A DNA stretch of 64,000 nucleotides from Cyathus striatus (Eukaryota; Basidiomycota; Agaricomycetes; Agaricales; Nidulariaceae), in NCBI GenBank assembly GCA_025738555.1, contig JAOVFP010000003.1, positions 6,076,001-6,140,000 on the forward strand, written 5' to 3'. Of the stretch, positions 24,440 through 35,447 are shown piece by piece. How positions within the stretch are numbered: position 1 is the stretch's first letter; the number at the start of each line of letters is the position of its first letter. Position numbers and translations under genes: made by a program. Under the pieces are notes generated by a model. That model searched no databases. It was not told where the DNA came from and saw only the letters and a program-made list of their open reading frames with translations.

Positions 24440-25562
24440 TAGTGATGAGCAGGGGTAACCCCAGGGTATTTTGGTTTGTACTCTTACCCCTACCCTCCAA
24501 ATACCCCTACCCTCACTGAGGGTAGGGGTATTTGTGAAGGGTCCAAGGGGTCCAGACCCTTACCTGTACCCCCAGGGTTTTAGGTGAGGGGTACATACTA
24601 AATGATCACTGATGTATAATTTATAATTATCAATACAGAATGGTCTTTCCATTACTGTACTATTTTGACCAACTGTTCAGTCATGCATCACAAGAGACCA
24701 TGAACAGAACAGTTGAGGTATGTTGTCACAGGTCACAGTGAGGTGTGAACAGAGGTACAAAGGAAATAATTGGGAACTTACAAGTTCCTTATAGGTTACA
24801 TTGAGCTATTGACCTTGGTTGTGAACAGTGCACACCATTGGTCACACATTTCAGTGACTATTGAACAGAGATTTGGACTGTCACACTCCCATTGGTGCAA
24901 ACAATTGGTTGAAATGGTACAGTATTCACAGTATACTTCTAAAATTAATGTTGTAGTATGAATTATATCTCAGTTATTCAGAGAAAGAGAATGGATTTGA
25001 ATTCATCTTGCCAGTTAAGCAAGAAGCAAGGTTCACAGATGGAATAATTTTACAACATTGCATTAGTACTTGACAAGTAACACTTGTTGATATATGCATT
25101 ATTTATGGGCCATGGCTTACATCTCATACTTATTGTAGTTACATGTATAGAAGAAACTATCACATTTAATGATGCCCTTGTTTTGTTGCTAAAACAGCAT
25201 CCAGTCATGTATAACAGGGGGCTTGTTTCTAAGCAAAAGGCATGAAAGATATATATTTTCCACAAAAGTCTCAAGACTTAGGGTCACCAGTCACTAATAT
25301 TGCTAATGTTGAGGGGTTTCACACACTAAATAGCCTCTGTTGCTAAGTACAGACCAATCATTTTGGTAAATCAGGGTTTCAAACATGTTGCAGTAGTGGA
25401 ATATATTCATTTAGTATTTTCACTATTTACATCCATAATACCCCTGGACCCTTGCCAGGGGTAGGGGTATTTCTGATCCTGAAAAATCTGGACCCTTACC
25501 CCTACCCCTCCTGTACCCTACCCTGGACCCCCAGGGTACACTGTACCCCTTGCTCATCACTA
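24440..25562. mobile_element. Non-autonomous hAT transposon, 1,123 bp
   Basis: The ends are imperfect inverted repeats (TAGTGATGAGCAGGGGTA and its complement TACCCCTTGCTCATCACTA), flanked by a perfect 8-bp target-site duplication CATATGCA (24432-24439 and 25563-25570). The single CATATGCA-like site persists in copy A (GTATGCA, about 16925). Both ends carry dense ACCCCTACCC-type subterminal repeats. No transposase ORF is present, so it must be mobilised in trans. Confidence 0.92.
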
Positions 25563-25784
25563 CATATGCAACAGGGCTATCAATCGAAGAGTTAGAGAAG
25601 GCTAAAAATCTTTCATGTGAAGAAAACATAGTACTATTGACCATGGGCCTCTCGACTGTGTTCAGAGGATGCAGGCTTACCTTTGATAAGGTAGCAGTTG
25701 CTCAGTTATTCAATTGCTATTGATTTGTATGCTGATTTGCGCACCAAGGACTCAGACTTGGACTTGGACCTATGGTGTGGGCTT

Positions 25785-26388
25785 TGTTATGATCCGAGCT
25801 GGTCTTGTGATGTCTTCTGGTCTTGTGATAGATTGTATCACGTGGCTTGTCACTACACTTGTAAGTCGTATGACGAAGTCAAAGTCTAAACAGTAATAAC
25901 GTAGAGTTATTCACTAATGGACTTGCGGCTATCTCACAACAACATTTGAGATGCGATCTAGGAAGTAGCAGTGTTCTGGGTCTGAGGTGGTCTCAAGGAG
26001 ATAGAGGGGATTAGCCAGCTATATTGGATGATAGCTAAACTAAGATCAAGCTGAAGAAGCTTGATCGGAATACATGTGCTATTTATACAAAAGAAGCGTG
26101 GTCCGTGCGAGTAAAGATATGTAGCTATAAATAAGTCCATGACTTGCCATGACTTGGCAGAGGTCTATAAATAGAATGCGCAGTAATGCGCAGCAGTATC
26201 AGTAAGCGAGTCCGAGGAAATAAGAGAAGTCTGTGCTCGTAGTATGACAAACCAGAGGAGCGGGGTCGGGGACGATGAGTAAGTATGTAGTTATAAATAG
26301 AAAGGGATCAGTAAGCAAAAGATATAAATAGAAGAGTCACATGAAAAGGAGGTGCTCTGGTGGGGTTGAGATGGAAAAAAGTGTAACA
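25785..26388. mobile_element. Solo LTR, 604 bp
   Basis: It begins TGTTATGATCCG and ends AGTGTAACA (5'-TG...CA-3'), with the 5-bp target-site duplication GGCTT at 25780-25784 and 26389-26393. Copy A has an uninterrupted site (GTGGGCTTCG, about 17128). There are no internal genes, so it is probably the product of LTR-LTR recombination. Its sequence is unlike the LTRs elsewhere in the window. Confidence 0.88.
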
Positions 26389-27505
26389 GGCTTCATGCTG
26401 ACGTGACTGGTTTTTATAAAATTCGAACCAGTCTCACATTTGATAATGTGAATTTCAATTTCATCAAAGTACACAGTTTAGTCTGTCACGCAGTCTCCTG
26501 TTCTGTTGGAAAATTTGTGGAAGGTGTCAAAGGTCTGCTTACTCCGGTTCCTGATGAACCAGCAGAGGTAGTTTATTATGATATTATTGAGAGGCCTAAG
26601 CATCCAAGTTGGAAGCACACATTTGACTTTGACCTATTTGATTAAAATGAACTTTTTGTCTCTAATACTTATACAATTTGTTTTTGATGGTTTCATACAG
26701 CACAATATATTGTCAAACTTTTTTGTTCTCATGAAATCCACAAAGCTGTTCAAAGTAAACTTGAGATCATCTGCAACGATGTACCCTTGTATTCCAAGAG
26801 TACTGGCATTGACTTGTTCATAGACTACTCGATACGACCCCAACAAGAATAGCTTCACGAAGTGCCCGACTCTGTTGCTACAACTGGCATGCCCCCTTGT
26901 AATATATCCAAAATCGTTATTAATATGGGCTTTAAAGCACGTACTTACCTATCAGTCAATGACACATTTTCATTGATCTATTTCAATAAAGTAAACATTC
27001 ATTAATAAACTTTGACTTCACGGGTCTAGGAGCTGGACATTCAGAGCATTAACTGAGTTTTTACGACGAACAGAAGATATCAATGGGAATAGGTGTATTT
27101 TGGTTTAAAGAATGAAAACAGTTGGGCACCAGGCACATTTAAAAGAGGGAATGTGAGAGAAATAACACATTAGCTCACAAGGCTGAAAATCGTAAGAAAA
27201 GGCTATCCAATGTATTTAGATGCACTGGCTGTAGTACTTGTTCCAAACAATGCAAGAATAGGGGGCAACACTAGAGAACAGAAATAATTAGCACTGTAAG
27301 AGCACTGAGTGCAAATTAAAAGTCTACCAAGCGGTGTCTCCCTTATGGTTAATGCCACCACACTGAGCATAGTGAGTCACCGATCTGACTGAAGCAGAAG
27401 TGTGGCTGAAGCACTAGTGGTAGGTTGGGCAGCCGCCGGGGCAGAGGAGAATGAAACAGAAAGAGCATTGATGAGGCACTGTGAATAGAAGTCATTGATC
27501 ACTGT

Positions 27506-28167
27506 TGTCACGACCGTGCCCCTAGCCTGACTTGGCGGCGGAGTACGAGAGAGTGACTGCGGAGAAGCGAGGGGTGAGTGTAAGACGAAAGCGGAGAACG
27601 ATAACTCAGGGGGTAGGACTTCGGCTTCAGCTTATGTGCTGCGCCCCTGGGATTCCCGGTCCTGGATTTCGGAGTAAGGGCAAGCCCTTCGGAGAAGACG
27701 AGAGACGGAAGACGAGAGGTGTAACCCAAGTCAGATGAAAGGGTGAGGATGTAGTTCAATACGAAACTAAAGACTAAGTACAAATCGAGTACTACTTAAA
27801 TACTAGAGACTCGGAGTAAGTAAAGGCCGCTGGCCAAGGCCAGCGGAGAAGTACGGTCAGGGTAGGCGTACGTAGAATGAAGACTATAACTAATTAAACA
27901 TAATAAAACACGTCGGAGAAGTGAGCGCGTATGGCAGTGTAAAGTAAAACAGATAGTGGCGCACTTAAGAATGATAAGTGACTCACTATGAGATGTATAC
28001 TACATTACTGAGGGGATAGCTCAGTAGAACGGAAGAAAGGAAACAAGAGTAATCTATGTACAGTAATCAGTATGTAATACTAAGAGCGTAAGCAAGGTTC
28101 GGAGTAAGCAAAGGAAAAGGCGGAGTAAAGCATAGGAGTCCGGAGGTAAGCGATACGGGATATGACA
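27506..28167. mobile_element. Solo LTR related to the chromovirus LTR, 662 bp
   Basis: It begins TGTCACGACC and ends GGATATGACA, with the 5-bp target-site duplication ACTGT (27501-27505 and 28168-28172). It interrupts the CBM1 coding sequence of the LPMO pseudogene. The terminal bases and an internal block (CTGCGCCCCTGGGATTCC) resemble the 610-bp LTRs at 54860 and 61233, so it is probably a diverged member of the same Ty3/gypsy lineage. Confidence 0.88.
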
Positions 28168-28588
28168 ACTGTGCAAACCGAGGAGGAAGCGCAGGTGGTA
28201 GAGCCAGAGAAGTTCCTGCTACCGCATTGGCCCCATTGAGCAACAGCAGAACCAGTGGCAACTGGAGTGGTAGTGGAGGAGGTGGTGGGCTTGGGAGCAG
28301 CGGCAGAAGATGTCACAATGAGGGCAGCAGGGGATGAGGTGGTGGGCTTGGGGGCAGCGGTAGAAGTTACCGTGGGTGCAGTGGAGGATGATGTCACAGC
28401 AGGTGCAGCAGACGATGGCTCTACGGGTGCAACAGAAGAGGATTCAACGGGTGTGACAGAAGAGGATTCAACGGATGTGGCAGAAGATCAGGATGCAAGT
28501 GCAGCAGCAGAGCAGATGAAGTGACAGGCTTGCTGGTGCCAGTGCTGGAACTGTAGAGGGCGGGTCAGAGAATAACATAGGTTGTGCT

Positions 28589-28783
28589 TGTCAAGAATAG
28601 AAGGGGAGAGTTGAAGAGCTGACCGTGGAGGAAGACCGGATTGAAAACGCTAACCGACGATAGTGACAGACGAAGCCGTGTATTGCACAGAAACTATGAC
28701 ACGCATACATACAGAGAACAATTACATAACTATATTATGTAACTATGCGGCTGTGCCTCAACACGAACACCCAGATTCTAACA
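28589..28783 (-). repeat. 3' LTR of the gag-only element (195 bp)
   Basis: Plus-strand TGTCAAGAATAG...AGATTCTAACA. It is 195 bp, like its partner, with a few transitions between them. Confidence 0.92.
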
Positions 28784-28882
28784 CCCCTACTCGGGGAGAG
28801 GCACAGAGAAGAGGGGAGTGAAAGAGAAATAAAACAAACACCAATAAAATACTCCCCCACTGAAACTAAAATCCTTAGCCCA

Positions 28883-29923
28883 TCATCCTTTCCATCCCTT
28901 TCTAGCCCCCACAGAACCTGATTTGGAAACAGGGTGAGTGTCAATATCCTGGGCATAGAAGGCAAGATGTCCCTCTTCACAAGTCTCCACATCAGAATCG
29001 GAATTGAGGTCAGAGTCGGAAGCAATGAAATGAGTGTGATTGGCAACAGGTGAAGGAGAGCGTTTATGATGACAGTCACGAGCTTCCTTGATAATCCTGT
29101 CCTTGATGCGTTGGGGCATGTCGGCTATGCAATGGGAAGAGCAGTGACCAGGAAGACCACAACGATGGCAAACATTATTGTTCTGGGGGTTGAGCCAATC
29201 ATAGGAGGGATCATCACCCTCAGAATCTGAATCACCTTTCTTAGCCTTGGGGTTCTTGCCCTGACCCCCCCTTTTGACATAGTTTGCCAACTCGGGAACA
29301 TCCCCCCCACTGAGGGCCACTTTTGTATCCTCCTGATCTGTTAACATCTTCTTCGTAGATGTGAGAGTCAGCTCTGTAGATTGTGATGTGAGGAGAGTGC
29401 AAATGATGGCGAAGGATGGGTGGAGATTCATGAGAATAGAGTCGACAACATCAAGGGGAGAGGGGGGGTGACCAAGGGCAGTGAGAGCGTCAGAGGCGGC
29501 AATGATATCCTGAATGTACACGGACACAGGTTGCCCAATATCATGGACAGGGTTGTAAAGGCGCTTCTTGAGCTCAAACCGAGATGCATGTGAGTCCTTC
29601 TGATACTCAGACTTGAGGCTGGTGTAAACAGCAAATGCCGTTTGAGCTGGGGATGTTTCTTTAAAGTGGGCATCACGAACAGCATTTGATGAAATGGTCT
29701 TGTAGAGAGCCATGCGAGCACGGGTGTTGATAGCAATCCATGCAGTGCGATCCTTGGAGTCCTCAACAGAAGGGGCAGTAGACATGCCTTTTATGTGCCC
29801 CAGCAAATCCTCATCCTCTCCAAATGTCATCTCCAGCTCCCTGTTCCATGCAGGGTAGTTTGTCCCATCAAAACGGTTCTGGGAATCAAAGGTCCTGAGA
29901 AGTTCATAGACTGTTGGGGCCAT
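28883..29923 (-). CDS. Ty1/copia-like Gag protein of the gag-only element
   Basis: 346 residues starting at ATG 29923. The N-terminus (FDGTNYPAWNRELEMTF) is typical of copia-type Gag (UBN2/Retrotran_gag). A CCHC zinc knuckle (CHRCGLPGHCSSHC) lies near residue 255, after a Lys/Gly-rich stretch. The ORF is open throughout although the element lacks pol, suggesting selection on Gag alone or recent loss of pol. It would package element RNA into virus-like particles. Confidence 0.88.
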   Translation of the reverse strand: MAPTVYELLRTFDSQNRFDGTNYPAWNRELEMTFGEDEDLLGHIKGMSTAPSVEDSKDRTAWIAINTRARMALYKTISSNAVRDAHFKETSPAQTAFAVYTSLKSEYQKDSHASRFELKKRLYNPVHDIGQPVSVYIQDIIAASDALTALGHPPSPLDVVDSILMNLHPSFAIICTLLTSQSTELTLTSTKKMLTDQEDTKVALSGGDVPELANYVKRGGQGKNPKAKKGDSDSEGDDPSYDWLNPQNNNVCHRCGLPGHCSSHCIADMPQRIKDRIIKEARDCHHKRSPSPVANHTHFIASDSDLNSDSDVETCEEGHLAFYAQDIDTHPVSKSGSVGARKGWKG

Positions 29924-30064
29924 GGTGGTGGTTGACAGTGGTGGGAGGCAAAGAAAGAAGGAAGGGTGTGTGGGATCAAAAGATCAGAAGAGGAAGGTAA
30001 GAGATTGAAAGTTTGTTGGCAGGTTGAGTGGTGTAGAATTTAAGCACAGGCGGGGCCCATAACC

Positions 30065-30259
30065 TGTCAAGAATAGAAGGGGAGAGTTGAAGAGCTGACC
30101 GTGGAGGAAGACCAGATTGAAAACACTGACCAATGATAGTGACAGACGAAGCCGTGTATTGCACAGAAACTACGATGCGCATACATACAGAGAACAATTA
30201 CGTAACTATATTATGTAACTATGCGGCTGTGCCTCAACACGAACACCCAGATTCTAACA
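30065..30259 (-). repeat. 5' LTR of the gag-only element (195 bp)
   Basis: Partner of 28589-28783. On the element strand the leader follows immediately (GGTTATGGGCCCC), the expected primer-binding position; no tRNA match could be assigned. Confidence 0.92.
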
Positions 30260-31240
30260 GTGCTAATGAAGATTTTAGACGGCCGTTATATATCGAAAAT
30301 GAAGAAAAAAAACACATGTAGAGCTGGAAGTGCCGCTGTAGAGGTTGACGGACACTAGTGACAAGATAGAAAGGTTAATTATGCAGTCAAGAGAAAGAAA
30401 CTTTGGCGACACGTACAGCCAGCATCAGTGCTAGAGTAGGCACTGGGGAAGGAAACAAGTTCATCATCAGTGGGAGCACGGAAGCCACCATTCACGATCT
30501 TGATCTGGGCACACTCAGGGTAAAATTGCTAGAGAACCAACATTAAACAAACAATTACTCTCTCGGGCTAATAAAATAATACATATAGCGGGGAGAGAGT
30601 GAAGAGCAATGGTTTCGTGACGGATAAGGTAGCTACCGCTGGGCACCTCGGATATCCACGGATGTCCAACAGTTGTTGTTGGCCATCATAGCGGCAGCAG
30701 CCCATGTACCAGTAGCAACGGTTCCGGAGACAAGACCGGCTTCGTCAGTCTTGAATCATTTCAAGCTTGAAGAGTCCACGCTATTGCAAGTTTCACCTGG
30801 GCACTCGGCGTTGAAGTAGGTGATTTAACGATTGAAAACATTGAGCAAGTGCGGAAGAACGAAAGATAAAATGAGAACGTACGAAGGGACCGGTGTTATG
30901 GGGCCACTGGTTCCTTCTAGGTGAAGTCGGAACCCGCTTCAACGGTAGCAGTGAGCTGGTTTGTGGCGAATGTGCCGTCGACGTTACACGAAAGTAAGGC
31001 AGAGGTAGGGTCCTCAACGGGGTTGCTGCAAAATACATTAATAAAGCACATAGTAAATGCGAGACTGATATCACATACAAAGTAGCATATTGCCTGGCAA
31101 TAGTAACCTGACCGACTTCCGTGTTGTATGCACGCCATCCGGGATAGTAAGTACCACCGTTACCGAAACCAATAACGCCGCCATGGGCGGCAGCGCGCTG
31201 AGCAGCAAACGCAAGAACAAAAGGGAATAAGCTGTAATAT

Positions 31241-33103
31241 CGTTGGCGACAAAGAATGTGAAGATTTAGTACAAAGTTGAGGGGTGAAGTGGGAGGGGAT
31301 TTAGCAACCGGGCTGTGAGACTATAAAGATGAGGTAAGAAAAGTTGGGCACCCATAATATCAGTAGCAGCCAAGCTGTAAATGTGTGGGAATTGAAAGCA
31401 CGAGAGGTATCGTCCTTTTATTATACAGGAGCTCCGATTGCGTCCTCCCGGATAGTGATCGAGTGTTAGGTACAATTGCGCAGCTCATGGAATGGACGTG
31501 GCACGGCGAAGTGATATTGTGCCTGACGAGGTAATCGCCAGAAGCAATCTGCTGCAAAGGTGTGAACCAGTCGCTCTGCGTGCCGAAAAACAAGCAAGAC
31601 GTCGATACAGATGAATGCCCAGACTAGGTGCGATAGGGCGTGTAACTCTCTCAAGTTCACTATGATCCTGTTGGGGATTGATTTCGAGCGTTGGTAGAAT
31701 TCTACGGGACGCGTGCGGACGCGACTTGGAAGGAATGAGAGCTACTTGATGAATAAGCACAAAATTAGGACGTCAAGGTTGAAATTGCATTGAACGCAAA
31801 AGGATGGATACAAAATGAAAACAGAGCGGAATGGCAGGGTTCCTGAGGATATTAGTGGTACTCAATAAGTCCCAAACGCCTGTTGCTAGCTGTTGCTCGC
31901 CTGCTATTTTGCTTCCGTTCCTGGGGTTTTGGCGGCACGTTTGGGACTTGTTGAGTACCACTATTAACTCATTCTTGTCAGGCCTCAGATACCGTACTTG
32001 AGAACAAAATTATTCTGCCGGTACGTTGTAGGTGACTCGCAGGTTCTCAGAGAGAAGCACTTGTTATCCATGAAAAACAATGACACTGATCTTGCGCTGA
32101 CCATGCCAAGGGTGATGAGGCATATGCATAAATCACGAAAAAAAAGACCCATTCGTTGCATTGCAACCGTCGCTATGAGTTGTGTTCTGCCACCTTCCAT
32201 GCGTTTTCATGCCCTTGTAAATTAATCGAATACCAACACCACGAAAGAACTCTTTTATGACATATCGCAGAAGGAAAAGAACTTTCGTGAATCGTGATTT
32301 GGCCGCGAAAAAAGATCAAGTTCGATGGCTCACATTCCAGAGCTCGCATCCAGAGCCTTTCGCTATCCCAATGGCATTTGCGCCACGCGTTGGCTTGGAA
32401 AGGGTACGCGATTGGAAGGGTTAAACGGTTGTTTTTAACGAGTGGACATCGAAGACTCGAAGCTGGACGCGAGCCATACGCGACGTCAAACTCAGCATAT
32501 TTACCTCGTAAGTATTGTCATACGGGGGAATTAGATTCGCCGACGAATGTCCGTAGTAAGTAAGTCTGCAGGGCTTTGAGAGAAGGATGTAAGTATAATT
32601 ACCTGGCGATTTGAATATCACCTGACATCTTCATTAACATTTCTTCATTTCGTGTTTATGAGTACTGAGTTGAGTCTTTGGTGGGCATGAAGACTGTAAT
32701 GGGGAAAGCGAGAAGGATGGTGATATGCCATTTTCCGCGCTCAATGTGTCGACTATTACATAACCTCGTCGCTCTGCGAACGTGAAGACCGCGTTCTCCT
32801 GACATTGACATTCCCTAACCAACCTCATTGCCATCTCTATCAAAATGCATTCCTCAGGTCGGTCGCCTCATACGAGCTCTTCGATGTTGTGATCCGTTTC
32901 ACCAAATGGGGCACTGAGCTCAAACTTCAAGGTCCTTGGAACTACGATTGTCTGACCGAGCGGCGAGTATGAACGATATGACCGTCTTTTCATCTTCAAT
33001 AGACCCAGTGGCACCAGAATATCAACACTACCGAGGACAAGCAGGTCCGTGGTAGGAGCTGCACTGCTACTAATTTTGAGGAGGCTGTTGCTGCCACTCT
33101 GTA
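31241..33103. other. Spacer of copy B, no recognisable gene
   Basis: Matches copy A 19728-21594 with many small differences. A TATA-like tract (TTTTATTATACAGG, about 31416) corresponds to the LPMO promoter. Apart from the MITE at 31855, no feature is seen. Confidence 0.4.
31855..31961. mobile_element. 107-bp MITE
   Basis: Inverted terminal repeats of 24 bp with one mismatch (GTGGTACTCAATAAGTCCCA... and its complement ending TTGAGTACCAC), flanked by TATTA at 31850-31854 and 31962-31966. Copy A has a single TATTA at the same place (about 20347). The TSD is 5 bp, or TA if the TIR is taken to extend outwards. It is too short to code and forms a near-perfect hairpin. Confidence 0.88.
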
Positions 33104-34025
33104 TTGTTCGTGCTGCTTACTACAGCTCAGAGCACTGCAGCAAGTCATTTGCTACTAGTCTCAAGCCCTCATTCGGAAGAGTATCTCTCACCATGCGCTG
33201 CGGATCCCCTTCATGCTCACGAATCAAAACACCAGGAGACTGGAGGAGACAGAGCTTTAACAGAAAAGGAGCCATACATCTTGCTAAATATCGCCGTCGA
33301 GTCCGTTCCGCCGACACAACAGTCCAAACCATGTAGAATGTGAGTTCACTTCTTTATATCCAATCTTCCTCTCAGACCAGTAGTTCACCTGTTAGTCGCA
33401 AAGAAGACCTCGAAGCGAATGGCATCTAGTTCATCCCACGAGTCGTCGGAGTCGACAAGTTGAGGCGCCTATACCCCTGTGTCTAACGCGAAATGATACC
33501 AAAAGTGAGCTTGAATGCGCTGTTTCGTCGACGCACATGAACCAAGATCAGGGCACTTGCACGTACGCATGCAAATCATACGTGCACTTTTAACCAACTA
33601 ATATTATTTCCCAGCGCCATCAAGGTTGCCAGACTGGGCCACATACTCGCACAGATACTCGATAACATCAAGTCTGCCATAACCTATATCGTAAAGAACA
33701 TCAAAGGCAGCTGGAAAATGTCCAGAGCTTCCAACTCAAAACTAGCACTAGCATCAGCTTGCCGCTGTGGAGTTGCGCCTTGGACGATTCGGACGAAGGG
33801 CGGTGGTATGTGCTTATCGCTGTTGCTGGTGAAGTGAACAACGAAGAGGTTGGTGCAAAGACGATGCCAGCTGTTAAGACCGTTTCGGTTTCGAAGGTCG
33901 AGTTCCAACAAACGTGCATTACTGTCACTAGAGAGAGAAAAAGAAGAAAATACTGTCAAGTCCAAGGGGTAAAAGTGCGAAGCAGGGTGTACTTGGGAAG
34001 AAGGCTGCCCAAGCATACCATTTGA
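33104..34025 (+). pseudogene. Ribosomal-L1-domain protein remnant, copy B
   Basis: Counterpart of 21595-22727. Recognisable pieces include EKEPYILLNIAVESVPPTQ, SKPCR and, at the 3' end, LPLWSCALDDSDEGRWYV. The middle (VVHPLVDPRTSP to YEARRVLLKEYG in copy A) is mostly deleted or frameshifted, so this copy is more decayed than copy A. It ends just before the duplication boundary at 34048. Confidence 0.65.
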
Positions 34026-34124
34026 TGTAGTCGTGTTTCATAGGCATTTCAACGAGCTGTGTTTATGAAATTTATTCCTTGAACTGCTGCAGTCCGTATA
34101 TTGTAAGGATACTCACCACTGCAG

Positions 34125-35447
34125 CTACCACCTAACAACATCAACCTCAGCTTCTCCAAACACACTTGTTTTTGTAATCTCAAAGCTTTCCACCTCTTCT
34201 CCATCCTCGCTAAGATACAACTCCGGGAACTCTCTCTTCAAAAAGCCTAAAATATGCCTGTTGATCGCCTCAAACTCAAGCAGGAAGCCATCATGTCCAT
34301 CGGGAGAAGGAATGGTAACGAGCTTGGCATCAGGAATGTGAGCTGCGATCTCGCGCTGCTCTTGGGGGGTAAATAGCCCATCAGTCGCTATGCTTATTAC
34401 TAGCGCGCGTGGAGGGAGTTGTGCGAGGACTTGGGATAGGTCCGCGTCGTTGTCGAGGGAGGAGGGACATCGGCCACGAGCAATATCATGGGTATCGAGC
34501 TTTCTTGTAATGTGAATGTAACAATTTGCGTCGAAGCGGGCTGTGAATTTGTCCCCTTGGTAGCGGAGGTAGGATTGGGCGCTGAATATGGGAGGCTTTG
34601 GGGATGGGGACATCTCCTCTGGCTCAGAGGGCGCACGCAATTTCGTATTCCTATGCCCATCATTATGTGCTGCGAGGGCCTCGATTGATCTTCCCTGTGA
34701 CTTTGGAGAATCAGGGGGTGTAATTGCGCCGACTCCCGTCTGCGCACTAACGACTTGCGGCTTCCTTCCAAATTTGCTCTCGAAGCTATCTCTGCTGCGA
34801 TAGGTCAAGAGGGCCGCCATGCGTGCGGCAGCGAGACCACTTGCCGGCTGGGCATCGTAGAAGCCATCGAGATAGCCCGGGTCGGAGTAGATGCTCTGGC
34901 GCTGTGCTTCGCCCCAGGAGATGCACCAGGCGGAGTGGCGGGCAGAGGTGGCGATGGGGATGATATGCCGTATGTAGTTTTGCGGTGTGCAGAGGGGCCA
35001 TTCGAGGACTGCCATTCCACCCATTGAGCCGCCAATTGCTACAGCCACGGAGGAGACTTGGAGGTAGTCGAGGACGAGTTTGTGCAGGCGCACGTCGTCG
35101 CGGATTGTTGTGGGGGGGAATTCGGGGCCGTAGGGGGTATTGTTAGCTGGATTGGGGGTGACGGGTGAGGCAGAGCCGTATGGGGAGCCTAGGACGTTTG
35201 CGCAGAATATGAAGTAGCGGGTTGGATCGAAGGCTTTGTTTTTGCCCATTAGGGGGCCCCACCAGTCTTGCACGTCTGCGCTACCCGTAAAGGCATGGCA
35301 GATGATCATGACGTTGTCCCTGGTTGCGTTGAGCTTTCCCCATGTTTTGTATGCCACTGGGACTTGGACTAGTTCTGCGCCGCATTCGAGGGCGAAGGAG
35401 GGAACGGTGAATGTGCTCTGGTCGAGGAGAGATGAGAATGGGGACAT
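34125..35447 (-). CDS. MET2: Homoserine O-acetyltransferase
   Basis: Met2 acetylates homoserine with acetyl-CoA for methionine and cysteine synthesis. This is one exon of 440 residues; the start at ATG 35447 is favoured because conserved sequence (FALECGAELVQVPVAYKTWG) begins shortly after it, although the frame is open further upstream. The alpha/beta hydrolase fold shows the nucleophile Ser141 in AIGGSMGGMAVLEWP, the oxyanion-side NVMIICHAFTGSADVQDWWG, the acidic residue in ISIATDGLFTPQEQ, and the catalytic His in SPDGHDGFLLEFEAI. A Pro/Ser/Gly-rich insert (about residues 260-310) is usual in fungal members. The duplication ends about 77 bp past its stop. Confidence 0.95.
   Translation of the reverse strand: MSPFSSLLDQSTFTVPSFALECGAELVQVPVAYKTWGKLNATRDNVMIICHAFTGSADVQDWWGPLMGKNKAFDPTRYFIFCANVLGSPYGSASPVTPNPANNTPYGPEFPPTTIRDDVRLHKLVLDYLQVSSVAVAIGGSMGGMAVLEWPLCTPQNYIRHIIPIATSARHSAWCISWGEAQRQSIYSDPGYLDGFYDAQPASGLAAARMAALLTYRSRDSFESKFGRKPQVVSAQTGVGAITPPDSPKSQGRSIEALAAHNDGHRNTKLRAPSEPEEMSPSPKPPIFSAQSYLRYQGDKFTARFDANCYIHITRKLDTHDIARGRCPSSLDNDADLSQVLAQLPPRALVISIATDGLFTPQEQREIAAHIPDAKLVTIPSPDGHDGFLLEFEAINRHILGFLKREFPELYLSEDGEEVESFEITKTSVFGEAEVDVVRW

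Larger units (their letters stand above)
23447..26902 (+). pseudogene. Unrecognised gene, copy B, broken by a hAT element and a solo LTR
   Basis: Counterpart of the gene at 16204. It adds an N-terminal exon with basic residues (QQDRRRKRRKSS) and a second exon (RSKRKLSVAANITC) that copy A lacks. Downstream exons are interrupted by a 1,123-bp hAT element (24440-25562) in or next to an intron and by a solo LTR (25785-26388) inside the exon coding DLWCGL. The C-terminal exons resume at 26400 and end near 26902. The LTR in coding sequence makes it non-functional as annotated. Confidence 0.6.
28589..30259 (-). mobile_element. Gag-only LTR retrotransposon (TR-GAG type), 1,671 bp
   Basis: Two 195-bp direct LTRs (28589-28783 and 30065-30259) with TG...CA ends flank one gag ORF on the minus strand. 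The 5-bp target-site duplication GTGCT lies at 28584-28588 and 30260-30264, and copy A has a single GTGCT at the same site (about 18757). There is no protease, reverse transcriptase, RNase H or integrase between the LTRs. A purine tract (GAGTAGGGG) adjoins the 3' LTR. The pattern matches non-autonomous TR-GAG elements that rely on an autonomous partner. The LTRs differ at several positions, so the insertion is not brand-new. Confidence 0.93.
27216..31240 (-). pseudogene. AA9 LPMO with CBM1 modules, copy B (disrupted)
   Basis: Counterpart of the LPMO at 17958. The start codon is changed from ATG to ATA (31238-31240). The catalytic region is recognisable (second-histidine region [10 protein letters not shown], then LSCNVDGT) but has small indels, for example near 30650 and 30915. 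A gag-only LTR element (28589-30259) is inserted in the linker-proximal part and a solo LTR (27506-28167) is inserted in CBM1-1 between TVI and NDFY. CBM1-2 and its terminal codons are still traceable at 27216-27400. Confidence 0.88.
23737..34048 (+). repeat. Segmental duplication, copy B (expanded by five insertions)
   Basis: Direct repeat of about 16224-22750. After subtracting the five inserted elements (about 4.17 kb), the remaining length is close to that of copy A. It ends at TTTCATAGGCATT (34048), immediately 3' of MET2. Point differences are scattered through the whole unit, so the duplication is not very recent. Confidence 0.9.
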
